Notes: generated by a model from the letters alone, not told the origin. 64,000 bases of DNA from Maribacter orientalis (GCF_900109345.1 NZ_FNZN01000002.1:1-64000); one strand, 5' to 3'; numbered from the stretch's first letter, positions 1-10,349 are shown. Made by a program: numbers and translations.

Positions 1-210
1 GGCCCCGACTCTCGATTCAATTCCTTATATATGTAACCGAAAACTAATCCGGTCACACAGTAAATTCTATGTTTCCTTAATTCTTGTTCCTCTCGAACAG
101 GTCCTCACCCATTCTCGATTCTTATCTCCACAATATTTCAATGAACTTCCAACAAAGGACCTATGTCCTGCGACCTTCGCCCCTTCGTTCCCCCTAGGTC
201 TTTCCCTAAG
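1..210 (-). other. rRNA operon 5' leader (16S gene expected off the left edge)
   Basis: Downstream of two strong minus-strand promoters lies a stretch that is more GC-rich than the surrounding intergenic DNA and has no ORF. It reads leftward off the window edge. It contains GTTCATTGAAATATTG (minus, about 131-146), which resembles the boxA-like antitermination segment found in flavobacterial rRNA leaders. Tandem promoters, a non-coding leader and this motif together suggest the 5' leader of an rrn operon. The 16S gene itself is not in the window, so the identity is inferred. Confidence 0.6.
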
Positions 211-216
211 CGGCTG

Positions 217-246
217 CAAATATACAACTGTTTTTTAACCCGGCAA
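217..246 (-). promoter_or_regulatory. Proximal rRNA promoter (P1)
   Basis: On the minus strand a -33 TTG (244-246) is followed after exactly 19 bp by TATATTTG (217-224). This is a textbook Bacteroidota sigma-A promoter (TTG, N19, TAnnTTTG). It fires leftward into the non-coding leader. Confidence 0.82.
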
Positions 247-355
247 CTACTTTGAGAAAAAAATAAATTCTTTTTTTATCGCCCGGTAAACCAACATCTA
301 TATGAACTTGTTTCCGACCCACGATTCCGATACAATCTTCCTCGTTTGCGGGGTG

Positions 356-385
356 CAAATGTACACCCATTTTTCAAATCCACAA
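356..385 (-). promoter_or_regulatory. Distal rRNA promoter (P2)
   Basis: A second minus-strand promoter, 139 bp upstream of the first, has TTG at 383-385, a 19-bp spacer and TACATTTG at 356-363. The tandem arrangement with identical spacing is typical of stable-RNA operons. Confidence 0.78.
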
Positions 386-491
386 ACACTTTATCCAAAA
401 AAAATACGATACTTCACATACATCAGCATACAACCCTGATTTAACGCCGATTACACGGAAAAAATAATCAATAAAAATACAATGAATATTC

Positions 492-514
492 ATGTTGTTG
501 ATAATCAACAACAT
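492..514. repeat. Perfect palindrome with 10-bp arms and 3-nt loop
   Basis: ATGTTGTTGA (492-501), TAA, TCAACAACAT (505-514). No T-run follows on either strand, so it does not look like an intrinsic terminator. It lies between the 3' end of the porin gene (585) and the distal rRNA promoter, about 107 bp upstream of that promoter's -33 element. It could be an operator or a structural element; the function is unknown. Confidence 0.5.
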
Positions 515-584
515 ACATCCGGTAAAAACATTGAAACAACAATAAATAGCATGTTATCAGGCATTTACCAATACCACTAACCGT

Positions 585-2576
585 TTAAGAAAAGAAATTC
601 CAGACTAAACCAAAACGAATTACAAAATCACGATAAGGATAATTTGGCGCAGCATAGTAATTGTATCCAGAAAAAGCGGAGTTAAAATGTTCTGCCTTTA
701 AATAAATACGTGTTTGCTTGATACGTGCGTTTATGAAAAAATCCAGCAAAGGGTAACCTCCTAACTCTTCTTTGTTCTGAACATAAAACTCTCCCAAAAT
801 AGGATTGTAGGCATTCATATTATAACTGGTGAAATATTTGAAGGTAATACCTGTTTGTAAGTACATCGCTTTCTTAAAAACATCTGAAGAAAAGTATAAT
901 GTATTTCTTGTAACAATTTGAGGTAGATTCATTACTTGCTCATCTTGTGTAACGTTTTGATACATTACTGTATTGTTTAAAGCAAACATCCCGACTTTGA
1001 ATTCCTTTTCATACTTGACTTTCAAATATGAGATGCCATTATTTTCTTGTAAGGGCTTAATGTATGCATTCTCCAAACCATCTTCAATTATATTCTCAGA
1101 CACAGGAGCAAAATAAGTGTAGTTATCTATATTACTGTATTTAAGCATCAAGTTACCCCAGGCGCTAGAATTGAACTCTGCTTTAAGACTACTTATTCTT
1201 TCCTTTTCAAACACACTACTATTATCCCAGTTATAGTTTAAATATTCACTTTGATATAATAGATAATTAAAATTAGGCAACCTAGATGAAGAATGAAGAG
1301 TGAATTTTAATTTGTTATCCTTATTAATGGCATATGATGCCACAGCATTTAAAAGGTTCCCTGTCAAACTTCCAGAAATATTATATTTCAAATCGGCATT
1401 GAAATCAAAGTCTCCTATTCTTTTTTCATACTTACCTCCTATACCGAACTCCGTACCGTTTAATCTATTTGGAATAACAGTACCATCTTCCTTTATAAAG
1501 AGGCTATTGAAATAATAATCATAATTATAGACATTAATACCTCCTGTAAGTTTACCTAACGTTCTATTATAAAATTCGGCGTTTACTTCGTTGTAGAAGG
1601 TTTTTAAATATGCTTTATCATCAATATCAGAAAGAATAACATCTCCAAAAAGCGTGTCATTTTGTGATTGTATTAGCTGATAATACTTAGTTTCATAATC
1701 AAATACATGACCAATAGAGAGGGATGTCTTTTCAAACCTAGTTGAATCTAATTGCGTTCTTACCAATTTATATACTTGGTCTAAATAATAACGCTTACCT
1801 AATATCTTATTATCTGTATCATCTAAAAGCACATCAACTCTAGGTCTATTAATAAAATCTGGATCACCAGATTCGAACTGAGCTTCTTTTTCTGCCAAAC
1901 CACCATTTTCTTGAGATAAAATATTCTGCGCAGCAATATGAGCTCTTAAAGAATATCTTCCATTTTTTGACAAGTAATTGGTCGTAGTAATAAAATTACC
2001 GGACTGTATTTGACTATTATTATACTTACCCAAGGAACGATGGCCAATATAACCTATAGAAAAATTAAGCCTTCTAGAAGTATTGAACGTTAAATTCGCA
2101 TCTAACAATTGACCTTGTTCTAATGTAGTTTTAAAAAATAACTCGGTCATTGGAGTGGCAACATTATAATAATTTATCTGCTCTTTTTCCAGATATTTTC
2201 TGTCCTTTGCCGTTGCACCCAAACTTGGGTATATATTTATTCTCTCTAAATCAACACCAAGAGTATTATATGCTTGCCCAATATTTGAAAAAGACATTAG
2301 TTCAAAATCATCTTCACGAAGGTAATTATACTTATATTCTTTTTGAATGGTAAGAGTAGTATCTAGAAAGGTAGTATCTCTCTCGAAAGTGATAATTTTA
2401 TAATCTTTTATAGTTATGCCAACAGTATCTGCCTTCAACTTATCTATTGGCTTAACTGGAATTGCCTTTTTTGAAAGCGAAAGGGAATCGGTCTTTTTAT
2501 CTCTTCTATCTATTTTTTCTTGACCAATAATAATTGAAGATGTGAAAAACACTAAAACTAGTACTATATATTTCAT
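585..2576 (-). CDS. Putative porin (outer-membrane beta-barrel protein)
   Basis: A 663-residue protein with an N-terminal signal peptide (hydrophobic residues 4-17, cleavage near IIIGQ). The body is rich in alternating aromatic and polar strands and ends VWNFFS, the aromatic terminus expected of a Bam-inserted barrel. It resembles the large flavobacterial 'putative porin' family (PF14121 type) in length and in its N-terminal region carrying DTTFLDTT repeats. The substrate is unknown. A -7-like TAACTTTG (2595-2602, minus) sits just upstream of the ATG and a terminator separates it from susD, so it is probably its own transcription unit. Confidence 0.7.
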   Translation of the reverse strand: MKYIVLVLVFFTSSIIIGQEKIDRRDKKTDSLSLSKKAIPVKPIDKLKADTVGITIKDYKIITFERDTTFLDTTLTIQKEYKYNYLREDDFELMSFSNIGQAYNTLGVDLERINIYPSLGATAKDRKYLEKEQINYYNVATPMTELFFKTTLEQGQLLDANLTFNTSRRLNFSIGYIGHRSLGKYNNSQIQSGNFITTTNYLSKNGRYSLRAHIAAQNILSQENGGLAEKEAQFESGDPDFINRPRVDVLLDDTDNKILGKRYYLDQVYKLVRTQLDSTRFEKTSLSIGHVFDYETKYYQLIQSQNDTLFGDVILSDIDDKAYLKTFYNEVNAEFYNRTLGKLTGGINVYNYDYYFNSLFIKEDGTVIPNRLNGTEFGIGGKYEKRIGDFDFNADLKYNISGSLTGNLLNAVASYAINKDNKLKFTLHSSSRLPNFNYLLYQSEYLNYNWDNSSVFEKERISSLKAEFNSSAWGNLMLKYSNIDNYTYFAPVSENIIEDGLENAYIKPLQENNGISYLKVKYEKEFKVGMFALNNTVMYQNVTQDEQVMNLPQIVTRNTLYFSSDVFKKAMYLQTGITFKYFTSYNMNAYNPILGEFYVQNKEELGGYPLLDFFINARIKQTRIYLKAEHFNSAFSGYNYYAAPNYPYRDFVIRFGLVWNFFS

Positions 2577-2641
2577 GCAGCTTTGTTACCCTTGCAAAGT
2601 TAATTTTTTTGTTGCTAAGTAAATGTGAAAGTTTTAGCCAT

Positions 2642-2673
2642 AAAAAAACCCCTTTTAAATAAGGGGCTTTTTT
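2642..2673 (-). terminator. Intrinsic terminator of the susC-susD unit
   Basis: On the minus strand CCCCTT (61-66 of the 2600s) pairs with AAGGGG (49-54), with an AT loop and seven T after the stem. It lies 20 bp past the susD stop codon. Confidence 0.8.
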
Positions 2674-2692
2674 GTAAACATATAAGTTCGTT

Positions 2693-4111
2693 TTATTCAA
2701 AAGGAACAACTTGATCAGAGCTTTTATTAGCTACTAAAATATCATTTAAATTAATAGATGTAGAAGCGACACCTGTACCGATATTATAGGTAATAGCATC
2801 TAAATCTGCTACTACTGCAGAAATAAAGGATGGTATCACCGGAGTTGTTCCTAAGTCACCTTCATTGATGTTTTCATTTATCAATATCTCGTTCTCATCA
2901 ATTACTAATTTAACGCCCATATCTACAAAACGAAGACCTTCTGCAATAAACACTTCTTGCCTTGTTCTATACAACAAAGACAAACCTGCATCGTCATCTT
3001 GCATCGCAGCAATGTCATCAGTCGTTAATGATGTACCTGAAACAGATGCGATATTTACTTGACCAGACTGACGGTCTAACACTAGACCTGTTCTACCATT
3101 AACGATAATATCTGCATTATCGGGTCTAGAACCTTCATCTACTTGAGAACGCTGCTCAATTGAATCATCAATAGTTCTTACCTCCCGAGTATCAACCAAA
3201 TTAACCAATGCCGTTAAATTTGCTCTTGCAGCAACAATATCGTTATCTGACAATGCAGCTTCAGCTAAAATCAAATAAGCTTCCTCTGCTTTTAAATAAT
3301 GTACAGGCGCATCTTCATTTGGATCCAAAAATGAATATTTTGGGTCTAAAAAGTCAAGTGTTGGAAGAGGTTGCAAATCATCAAAAGTAGCTCTCTCGTA
3401 CAAAGCATCCTCAAAAGTATTACTAGGACCGTTTGATTCATCGAACAATACAGTTCTATCAAAAGCTGTATCTATTGCCAATGCAGCATTGGCAGCAACT
3501 ATGGCCTCACTTTTATTACCTAAATAATAATTAGCCCTAGCTTTTGCCAAATAATATTCAGCCTTAGCATTAATTGCTATTGCTGCATCAAAAGCGACTA
3601 CTGCATTTTGATAATGTTGTGCTGATGGTATTGGTGTACCAACTGGTTCTTGTGGTAGAGCTGAAAAATACATTCCCGAAAGTAAATAAGAAAAACCTTC
3701 AAAGAAATTGAATTCAGCTTCCGTCTCAGCATCATAGTTAGGATCACCTGGTCCTACTTCTGCGATACCAAACACAGCCAATTCTCTAAGACGTTGTATT
3801 TGTCTTTGAGTATCTCTCATGTCAGGATCAGTAATTTGAATCTCCAAACCGTCCATGAACTGATTAAAGAATGTCTGAGTATTTACATAATTATCCGACC
3901 CTAATTCAGATAACACTAAAGTTTCATTGAAAACTAGTGCCAATTGTCTTTCTAAACCTGTAAGCCAAATAGAAGCCGAATTAGGCTGCCCTACCACAGA
4001 TGTCTCAGAAAGATTTGGATTCTCAACGTCTTTAAAATCGGTCACGTCACCAAAATCACCGGTACAACTAAATATAAATATAGCCGTACAAATTATTATT
4101 ATTTTTTTCAT
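2693..4111 (-). CDS. SusD/RagB-like surface lipoprotein
   Basis: 472 residues. It has a lipoprotein signal (lysine start, IFSC lipobox with Cys about residue 16). Helical TPR-like segments in the middle (for example YYLAKARANYYLGNKSEA, about 188-205) fit the SusD fold. The gene starts 12 bp after the susC stop codon on the same strand, the usual SusC-SusD order. SusD proteins sit on the cell surface and pass oligomeric ligands to the SusC barrel. There is no glycoside hydrolase or peptidase next to the pair, so the ligand cannot be told. Confidence 0.85.
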   Translation of the reverse strand: MKKIIIICTAIFIFSCTGDFGDVTDFKDVENPNLSETSVVGQPNSASIWLTGLERQLALVFNETLVLSELGSDNYVNTQTFFNQFMDGLEIQITDPDMRDTQRQIQRLRELAVFGIAEVGPGDPNYDAETEAEFNFFEGFSYLLSGMYFSALPQEPVGTPIPSAQHYQNAVVAFDAAIAINAKAEYYLAKARANYYLGNKSEAIVAANAALAIDTAFDRTVLFDESNGPSNTFEDALYERATFDDLQPLPTLDFLDPKYSFLDPNEDAPVHYLKAEEAYLILAEAALSDNDIVAARANLTALVNLVDTREVRTIDDSIEQRSQVDEGSRPDNADIIVNGRTGLVLDRQSGQVNIASVSGTSLTTDDIAAMQDDDAGLSLLYRTRQEVFIAEGLRFVDMGVKLVIDENEILINENINEGDLGTTPVIPSFISAVVADLDAITYNIGTGVASTSINLNDILVANKSSDQVVPFE

Positions 4112-4123
4112 CTTTTCTTTTTA

Positions 4124-6940
4124 TTAAAATTCAAATCTTAATGATGCAATATATGTTCTTGGAGCAGATTCTGTTCCATAAGCGAAACCTCCACTTGCAA
4201 AACCATTCTGTGCAGAAATACCAGACCCTGTAGTTTCTGGATCAAAAGTTCCTGCAGTCCAATTAAATGGATTAGTAACCGTAACACCTAAACGAATATT
4301 GCTGAATAATGGTTTAGCTATATCTCCAAAATTATATGAAGCTCCAATATTTCTAACTTTTAAGAAATCATTATCAAAGACAAAATAATTCACATAATTA
4401 AAAGGAGAAGTTCCTAAATCAATCAATTCTTGAGGAATACCGGTATCATCGGTTCCACGTAAATGTCTCAATAAGAAACTTAAATCTGTGATTTTACCAC
4501 CGAATTGATAATCTGCAGTTGCATAGAAATTAAAATCACCATAGGTATAATTTAATCCCATTGAACCAAAGTTTGGAGCAAAAGTATCACCTAAAGCAGT
4601 ATTAGCCTCGAAAGCATAAGTTCCATCATCTTGTAATATTGCTGCCGTCCCTCTTAAGTATCCAAGACTTTGTCCTTCTTCAACAACAGAACCTAATACA
4701 GTAAATCCACCAACCACAAATGGTGGTGCGCCACCTGAATCTGTCACCAAGTTTTCATTTGTGTTATAAGATAGATTAATACTTAAATTTTGTTTTTCCT
4801 TTTGAATCAATGTCGCATTCAAAGCAAACTCATAACCTTTGTTCTCTACCTCACCAATATTCTGTATTTGATTCGCTTGTCCTGAAGAAGGAGGATCTTG
4901 AGGCGTAAACAATGCATCTTCAGTAATACCCATATATCTAGTACCACTCAAGTATAATCTATTGCTAAAAAAGCCTAACTCTAAACCAAACTCTGTGGTT
5001 TTAACTCTTTCCGACACTAAATCTTCATTACCTTGATTATCAAAAGTAAAAGAAGGTCCACCTAAAAATGGATTTTGAGCAAATGTCTTATCTTGATCGA
5101 AAGGTTGCGCAAAATTTGTGGCCTCACCATAATTAGCTCTTAACTTAATTGTAGAAACTACATCACTAATACCTGAATTGATGTAAAAATCATGATCACT
5201 TAAGTTATACGTAAGTCCGATTTTAGGTAATAATAGTGGATCTGTATTCGCACCCGAAATCGTATTCTTATCCAATCTACCTCCAAATTCTAAGAAAGCA
5301 ACATCATAAATACCTACGTTTTCTAAGAAATACAAACCGTAGTTGGAATTTTCTAATACAAAATCTGAAAAGGTTTGTTCTGAAAAGTTGTTCAAAGATC
5401 TTGTGCCATCAACACCACCAGAACCGTTCAATCTATTTTGTCTATCTGAAGATCTAAAAAATTGGCCCCCTAAAATACTTACAAAAGATAAGTTATCAGT
5501 GTATGCTTTGTGAGTAAGGTTAATGTCTGTTGTTACTGTAAAAGCAGACCTTAAAACCCTTGTTAGTTCACCTTGGTCAGTTGTACCAGGAGCAACTGAG
5601 CCTAGCTCAACTTGTAATGCATTACTTAACAATTCTTCCTGAACCGTATTTCTATTATCAATACCTAATGTAGCATTGACCTGGAAATTTTCATCAATAT
5701 CATATATGAATTTGTTGGATGCAGTAATACGATTTGTAGTACTAGAAATATCAACTAACTTTCCGATTCTTTGATACCTTGCAGTTTCTTCTGCAAATTC
5801 GGCATCAGTAAACTCATCTGTAGCCCCTCGTGCAGAACCCTCTAAATTAGAGAATCTTGAAAAACTTGTATTAGCGTTATAATCTAAATTAGACTCGAAA
5901 TTTACAAATGAGAATGAACCTTGATACCTTAACTTATCTGTTACCTTAGCGGTTAGACCAAATGTGAACGTTCTTCTAATTTGCTCGTTGATATCATTAT
6001 AGCTATCATCCTTATACAAACTACCACCGAAATTATAAGTGAATTTTTCTGAACCACCACTTAAGCCTACTCTGAATTGCTGTGACCAACCTGGCTGAAA
6101 TATCACATCAGCAGTTCTATCATATTTCAAAAAATCTTTGGTAGCATTGATAACACCTACATTACTTTCGAAAAAAGCAGCACTTTTGCCGTCCTTACCT
6201 TTTTTAGTGATTATTTGAATTATACCATTCGCAGCATCTGCTCCATATAAAGTAGTAGCGGCACCACCTTTGATATATTCAATTCTTTCAATTGACTCTA
6301 CAGGTATATCTGCCAAGGCAGAAACGTTTGCTCCACCCGTCGCAATACCTAATTGAGGGTTTGAATTTAGATTATCTACACGAACCCCATCGATAATAAC
6401 AACAGGTGTAGCAGAAGATGCAGCTGAAATAGGGCCACGTGTTCTAATAATTGCAGCAGTACCAGGTTGCCCTGAGCTTAAGCGTATTTGAGCGCTTGGG
6501 GTTGTAGACTGCAACAATTGATCTATTTGATTCGCTGGAAGCTTATCGATATCTTCCGCATCCAATACATCTACAGTTGTAGATAGTTTTCTACGAGCAA
6601 TACCAGAACCTTGTCCTGTTACAATAACTTCTTCCAAAGCCTCTGCATCTTCTTGTAATTGAACATCCATTTTAGCAGATGCCCCAACTACCATACTTAC
6701 TGTTTTCTGACCTAGGTATGAATACCTTAAGGTCTGACCTTGATTTACATTAATAGTATAATTACCATCAAAATCTGTTTGCGTACCATTAGTTGTACCA
6801 ACAACAAGTACTGATACTCCAGGTAAGGGCAACCCCCCTTGATCGGTCACAACACCGGTTACTTTTTTTTCCTGTGCAAAGGAAAATGTCATGAAGAGCA
6901 CCAATATCGGTGTCAACATCAACGTCAACTTCTGTTTCAT
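4124..6940 (-). CDS. SusC/RagA-type TonB-dependent outer-membrane receptor
   Basis: 938 residues. Order of parts: signal peptide (1-22), carboxypeptidase-regulatory-like domain (about 25-100, VTGVVTDQGGLPLPGVSV), TonB-box-like segment EEVIVTGQG near 103-111, plug domain with VVIIDGVRVD (about 180), and a 22-strand-type barrel ending LRFEF. Forms the energised import channel together with the SusD lipoprotein directly downstream. The AT-rich upstream region carries repeated TTGTTAA heptamers (see 6984-7136). No ECF sigma/anti-sigma pair or hybrid regulator lies beside it, so its control is not evident. Confidence 0.92.
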   Translation of the reverse strand: MKQKLTLMLTPILVLFMTFSFAQEKKVTGVVTDQGGLPLPGVSVLVVGTTNGTQTDFDGNYTINVNQGQTLRYSYLGQKTVSMVVGASAKMDVQLQEDAEALEEVIVTGQGSGIARRKLSTTVDVLDAEDIDKLPANQIDQLLQSTTPSAQIRLSSGQPGTAAIIRTRGPISAASSATPVVIIDGVRVDNLNSNPQLGIATGGANVSALADIPVESIERIEYIKGGAATTLYGADAANGIIQIITKKGKDGKSAAFFESNVGVINATKDFLKYDRTADVIFQPGWSQQFRVGLSGGSEKFTYNFGGSLYKDDSYNDINEQIRRTFTFGLTAKVTDKLRYQGSFSFVNFESNLDYNANTSFSRFSNLEGSARGATDEFTDAEFAEETARYQRIGKLVDISSTTNRITASNKFIYDIDENFQVNATLGIDNRNTVQEELLSNALQVELGSVAPGTTDQGELTRVLRSAFTVTTDINLTHKAYTDNLSFVSILGGQFFRSSDRQNRLNGSGGVDGTRSLNNFSEQTFSDFVLENSNYGLYFLENVGIYDVAFLEFGGRLDKNTISGANTDPLLLPKIGLTYNLSDHDFYINSGISDVVSTIKLRANYGEATNFAQPFDQDKTFAQNPFLGGPSFTFDNQGNEDLVSERVKTTEFGLELGFFSNRLYLSGTRYMGITEDALFTPQDPPSSGQANQIQNIGEVENKGYEFALNATLIQKEKQNLSINLSYNTNENLVTDSGGAPPFVVGGFTVLGSVVEEGQSLGYLRGTAAILQDDGTYAFEANTALGDTFAPNFGSMGLNYTYGDFNFYATADYQFGGKITDLSFLLRHLRGTDDTGIPQELIDLGTSPFNYVNYFVFDNDFLKVRNIGASYNFGDIAKPLFSNIRLGVTVTNPFNWTAGTFDPETTGSGISAQNGFASGGFAYGTESAPRTYIASLRFEF

Positions 6941-6983
6941 AAATTCTTTTTTTTGAATTAGCTTGCTTCAAAATTCTTAAAAA

Positions 6984-7136
6984 TTGTTAAGCCTTACAAG
7001 ACTCTTTAACAACTCAATAAGCCAATTGTTAAAAATTTATTGTTTATTATTATATTAATAATGTTAAACAAAAATATTTTTTTTATCCATAAATTTTTAA
7101 CTTAAAAAAATCTTAAAAAATTAAAATTTTTAACAA
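6984..7136. promoter_or_regulatory. Cluster of TTGTTAA/TTAACAA heptamers between susC and rnhB
   Basis: The heptamer occurs at 6984-6990, in reverse at 7006-7012, again at 7026-7032, and in reverse at 7130-7136. The first three start 22 and 20 bp apart, about two helical turns. The region is divergent (susC minus, rnhB plus) and extremely AT-rich, so chance occurrence is possible. Spacing and repetition suggest binding sites for a regulator of the SusCD unit. Confidence 0.35.
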
Positions 7137-7147
7137 CTCGAATTTGA

Positions 7148-7735
7148 ATGCTTCATAAATTCTATAAAAATCACAAGGAAACGGGAACTGATGAGGCCGG
7201 AAGAGGGTGTTTGGCCGGCCCTGTAACAGCAGCCGCTATCATACTTCCGAAATCATTCGAAAACCTGATTTTAACAGATTCTAAGCTTTTAACAGAAAGA
7301 AAAAGAGAACTATTAGAACCACTTTTGAAGAATGAATGCATCTGTTATGGCATTGCTCATATTCATCCAACAATAATTGATGATATCAACATATTAAACG
7401 CTTCAATCTTAGCAATGCACAATGCCATAGATTCTTTGTCAAAAATACCCTCTTATATTATAGTTGATGGCAATAGATTTAAACCTTATAAGGATATACC
7501 TTATATGTGCATTATAAAAGGAGACTCTAAATATACCAGCATAGCAGCGGCATCTGTTTTGGCTAAAACTGCTAGAGATGCCTATATGCTTAAATTACAT
7601 GAAGAATACCCAATGTACAATTGGAAGCAGAACAAAGGATATCCTACAAAAGAGCATCGGGCGGCGATTGCAAAATATGGCGCTACAAAATATCATAGAA
7701 TGAGCTTTAAGCTTTTGGCCAACAACCAATCTTAA
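7148..7735 (+). CDS. rnhB: Ribonuclease HII
   Basis: 195 residues, the usual length. Removes RNA from RNA-DNA hybrids, including single ribonucleotides, in the cytoplasm. The signature [14 protein letters not shown] (residues 13-26) carries the catalytic Asp-Glu pair. IVDGNRF (about 106) and the segment [18 protein letters not shown] (about 125-142) supply the other acidic and conserved positions. It is followed 37 bp later by a lipoprotein gene on the same strand. The start ATG follows the AT-rich divergent region shared with susC. Confidence 0.95.
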   Translation: MLHKFYKNHKETGTDEAGRGCLAGPVTAAAIILPKSFENLILTDSKLLTERKRELLEPLLKNECICYGIAHIHPTIIDDINILNASILAMHNAIDSLSKIPSYIIVDGNRFKPYKDIPYMCIIKGDSKYTSIAAASVLAKTARDAYMLKLHEEYPMYNWKQNKGYPTKEHRAAIAKYGATKYHRMSFKLLANNQS

Positions 7736-7772
7736 TATTACAAATAGTATAACTTTACACAAACTTTATCCC

Positions 7773-10229
7773 ATGAGGCATACATTATTATATGCATTGA
7801 TTATTTTTTCATGCATAACCTGCACTACTAAAGTAAATACAGAAAATTCTATTTTAGATATAGTGCCGAATAATGCCACTTTAGTTTTTAAGGTAAATGA
7901 TTTTGAATCTTTAAAAGACGAACTATCAAGCAATGAGATCATACAAAATCTTATAACCTTAGAACCTTTTAAAAAAATTGCGAACCAATTACAACCATTA
8001 GATTATTTAGCAAACCAAAAAAAAGGACTACTTGCCATATCACCTTTAGACAGTACCAACATAGCATACACCTACATATCTAATGACAGTCTATCATTTA
8101 ATAACTGGGAAGGTCTTGCCAATAAAAGTATTGAAACTCATTCTTATAAGAATTTGAATATTACTCAATATCAAATTAATGAATCTCTTTTTTTTAGCTC
8201 ATCTGTTGAAAATTATTGGGTAACGTGCTCATCTGAAAAATTATTACAACAGCTTATTGACGAAATTGATTCGCCGAAAATAAATTCTTCTTTGAAAAGG
8301 TTTTACGCTATTTCCAATACAAAAAAAGTGATGAATATTTGGTTTGATATTAAGCAAGGTGAACTTTTAATAAACCAAATTCTTACTCCCGACCAAAGCA
8401 TATCTAATTTTACAAGTTGGATGTCACTTGACCTTACTTTAAACGAAACAGAAATCTTATTAAATGGTGTTACAGAAATAAACATGGAAACAAACCGTTT
8501 TCTAAATCTTTTCAAAAATACAAAGCCTGTACAAAACAAAACAGCAACATTAATACCTAGTGAGGCCCATTACTATAAATCTTTTGGATTTGATGATTTT
8601 AAAAAGTTCTCAAAGAATAAACCTTCTGCCAATTACACAACTACAATTTTAGATTCACTTTTAAACACGGTTGAAGAAATTGGCTTAACTGAAGTCGGTA
8701 ATGAGAAAATTTTACTCCTACGAACATATGGTACAGCTACGCTATTAGATTATATTAATGATGAGAAAGTATCTACAGAAGAATATAACGGAAATGAAAT
8801 TTGGGAACTAAATTCAAATATTGAGATTTTCAAACCTCTTGAACCTATAATTGGTGCGGCTTCATTTACATATTCAAGTATTATTGAAAACACCTTTCTC
8901 TTTTCTAAAACCAAAAGTGCGCTCGAATCTTTACTTTCAAAATATAAAACGGGTGATACCTTCAATAAAACGAGCCTATATAAAACTGCTGAAAACAAAC
9001 TTACTTCAGCAACAAGCATCTTAACTATATCTGACTTGAAAGGCACAATTGATATTCTTGACGAAACAGTTTCTAAATCTTTGAGTAATTCATTTGATAA
9101 AAGCAACCTCAACGACTATGTTTTTGGCTCGCAATTTATTGCGGACGATGGATTCTACCATTCAAACTTTTTGATTAAAAAAATTACAGAGGAAGATGAA
9201 CAAAATACCATAACACCTGCCTTCAATGTTCAATTTAATACAGACCTTGCCATATTACCTCAATTTGTAACCAACCACAATAATCGTAAAAAGGAAATCA
9301 TTGTACAAGACCAAGAAAACAATCTTTATCTAATATCAAACAGTGGAAAGATTTTATGGAAAAAGCAATTGTCTAGCACTGTTCAAGGCAAAGTACAGCA
9401 AGTAGATCTTTATAAAAATGGAAAACTACAATTTGCTTTCACCACTAATAATGAGTTTTTAATTTTAGATAGAAATGGAAATGAAGTAAAACCATTTACC
9501 ATGAAATTCTCTGGTGGAAACTTAAATCCACTTGCTGTTTTTGACTATGAGAGTAAAAAGAATTACCGCTTTGTCGTAACACAAAATGAAAAGACCTTCA
9601 TGTACAACAGTAAAGGTGATATTGTCAAAGGCTTCAAATATGATAATGCAGAGGCAAATATCTTAGACGCTCCTCAACATTTTCGAATTGGCAAAAAAGA
9701 CTATCTCGTTTTTAAATTGGCAAATGGTCAATTAAAAATCACCGACAGGGTAGGCAAAACTAGAGTAACTGTTAAGGATAAATTTTCGTTTTCTGATAAT
9801 AGCATAAAATTGTATCAAAACAAATTTACATTTACTTCTTTAGATGGTGATTTAATTCAAGTTGATACAAAAGGGGGTATTTCTTCTACCAAACTAAATT
9901 TAGCCAAAGACCACGGAATGGATGCTACAACCAGAACCTTGGCCGTAATGAACGATAATATTTTACAAATACGTGATAAGAAAATTCAATTAGAGTTAGG
10001 AGTATATTCAAAACCTAGTATTTTCTACCTTAATGATAAAATATACGTTTCTGTAACCGATATTCAAAATCAGAAAATTTACCTTTTTGATAGTCAGGCT
10101 GAATCCATACCGAATTTTCCGATTTTCGGAAATTCAGTTATAGATATGGCTGATATCAACAATAATAAAAAAGCAGAGTTAGTTTTTAAAGACCAAGAAA
10201 ACACTATCCAGGTTTATAAGCTACGATAA
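7773..10229 (+). CDS. Large lipoprotein with C-terminal propeller-like region
   Basis: 818 residues, not assigned to a function. Lipoprotein signal with Cys in the SCITCTTK segment (about residues 13-19). The N-terminal half (about 25-480) resembles DUF3352-type envelope proteins, which begin with a 'VPNNATLVFKVND' type strand. The C-terminal part (about 495-818) has repeated short strands of the kind 'GNGKLQFAF' and ends with an FG-GAP-like DINNNKKAELVF. It follows rnhB closely. Location would be the periplasmic side of a membrane; no catalytic motif is seen. Confidence 0.6.
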   Translation: MRHTLLYALIIFSCITCTTKVNTENSILDIVPNNATLVFKVNDFESLKDELSSNEIIQNLITLEPFKKIANQLQPLDYLANQKKGLLAISPLDSTNIAYTYISNDSLSFNNWEGLANKSIETHSYKNLNITQYQINESLFFSSSVENYWVTCSSEKLLQQLIDEIDSPKINSSLKRFYAISNTKKVMNIWFDIKQGELLINQILTPDQSISNFTSWMSLDLTLNETEILLNGVTEINMETNRFLNLFKNTKPVQNKTATLIPSEAHYYKSFGFDDFKKFSKNKPSANYTTTILDSLLNTVEEIGLTEVGNEKILLLRTYGTATLLDYINDEKVSTEEYNGNEIWELNSNIEIFKPLEPIIGAASFTYSSIIENTFLFSKTKSALESLLSKYKTGDTFNKTSLYKTAENKLTSATSILTISDLKGTIDILDETVSKSLSNSFDKSNLNDYVFGSQFIADDGFYHSNFLIKKITEEDEQNTITPAFNVQFNTDLAILPQFVTNHNNRKKEIIVQDQENNLYLISNSGKILWKKQLSSTVQGKVQQVDLYKNGKLQFAFTTNNEFLILDRNGNEVKPFTMKFSGGNLNPLAVFDYESKKNYRFVVTQNEKTFMYNSKGDIVKGFKYDNAEANILDAPQHFRIGKKDYLVFKLANGQLKITDRVGKTRVTVKDKFSFSDNSIKLYQNKFTFTSLDGDLIQVDTKGGISSTKLNLAKDHGMDATTRTLAVMNDNILQIRDKKIQLELGVYSKPSIFYLNDKIYVSVTDIQNQKIYLFDSQAESIPNFPIFGNSVIDMADINNNKKAELVFKDQENTIQVYKLR

Positions 10230-10349
10230 CACATTAAATTGAAGATTTTATGGTCGGTTAGCTACCGATTATACATTAATTACAAATAATTAATTTAGTT
10301 TTTTATATTTTTAAGTAGTTATTTATTAGACCCTTAACTACTATTGAAA

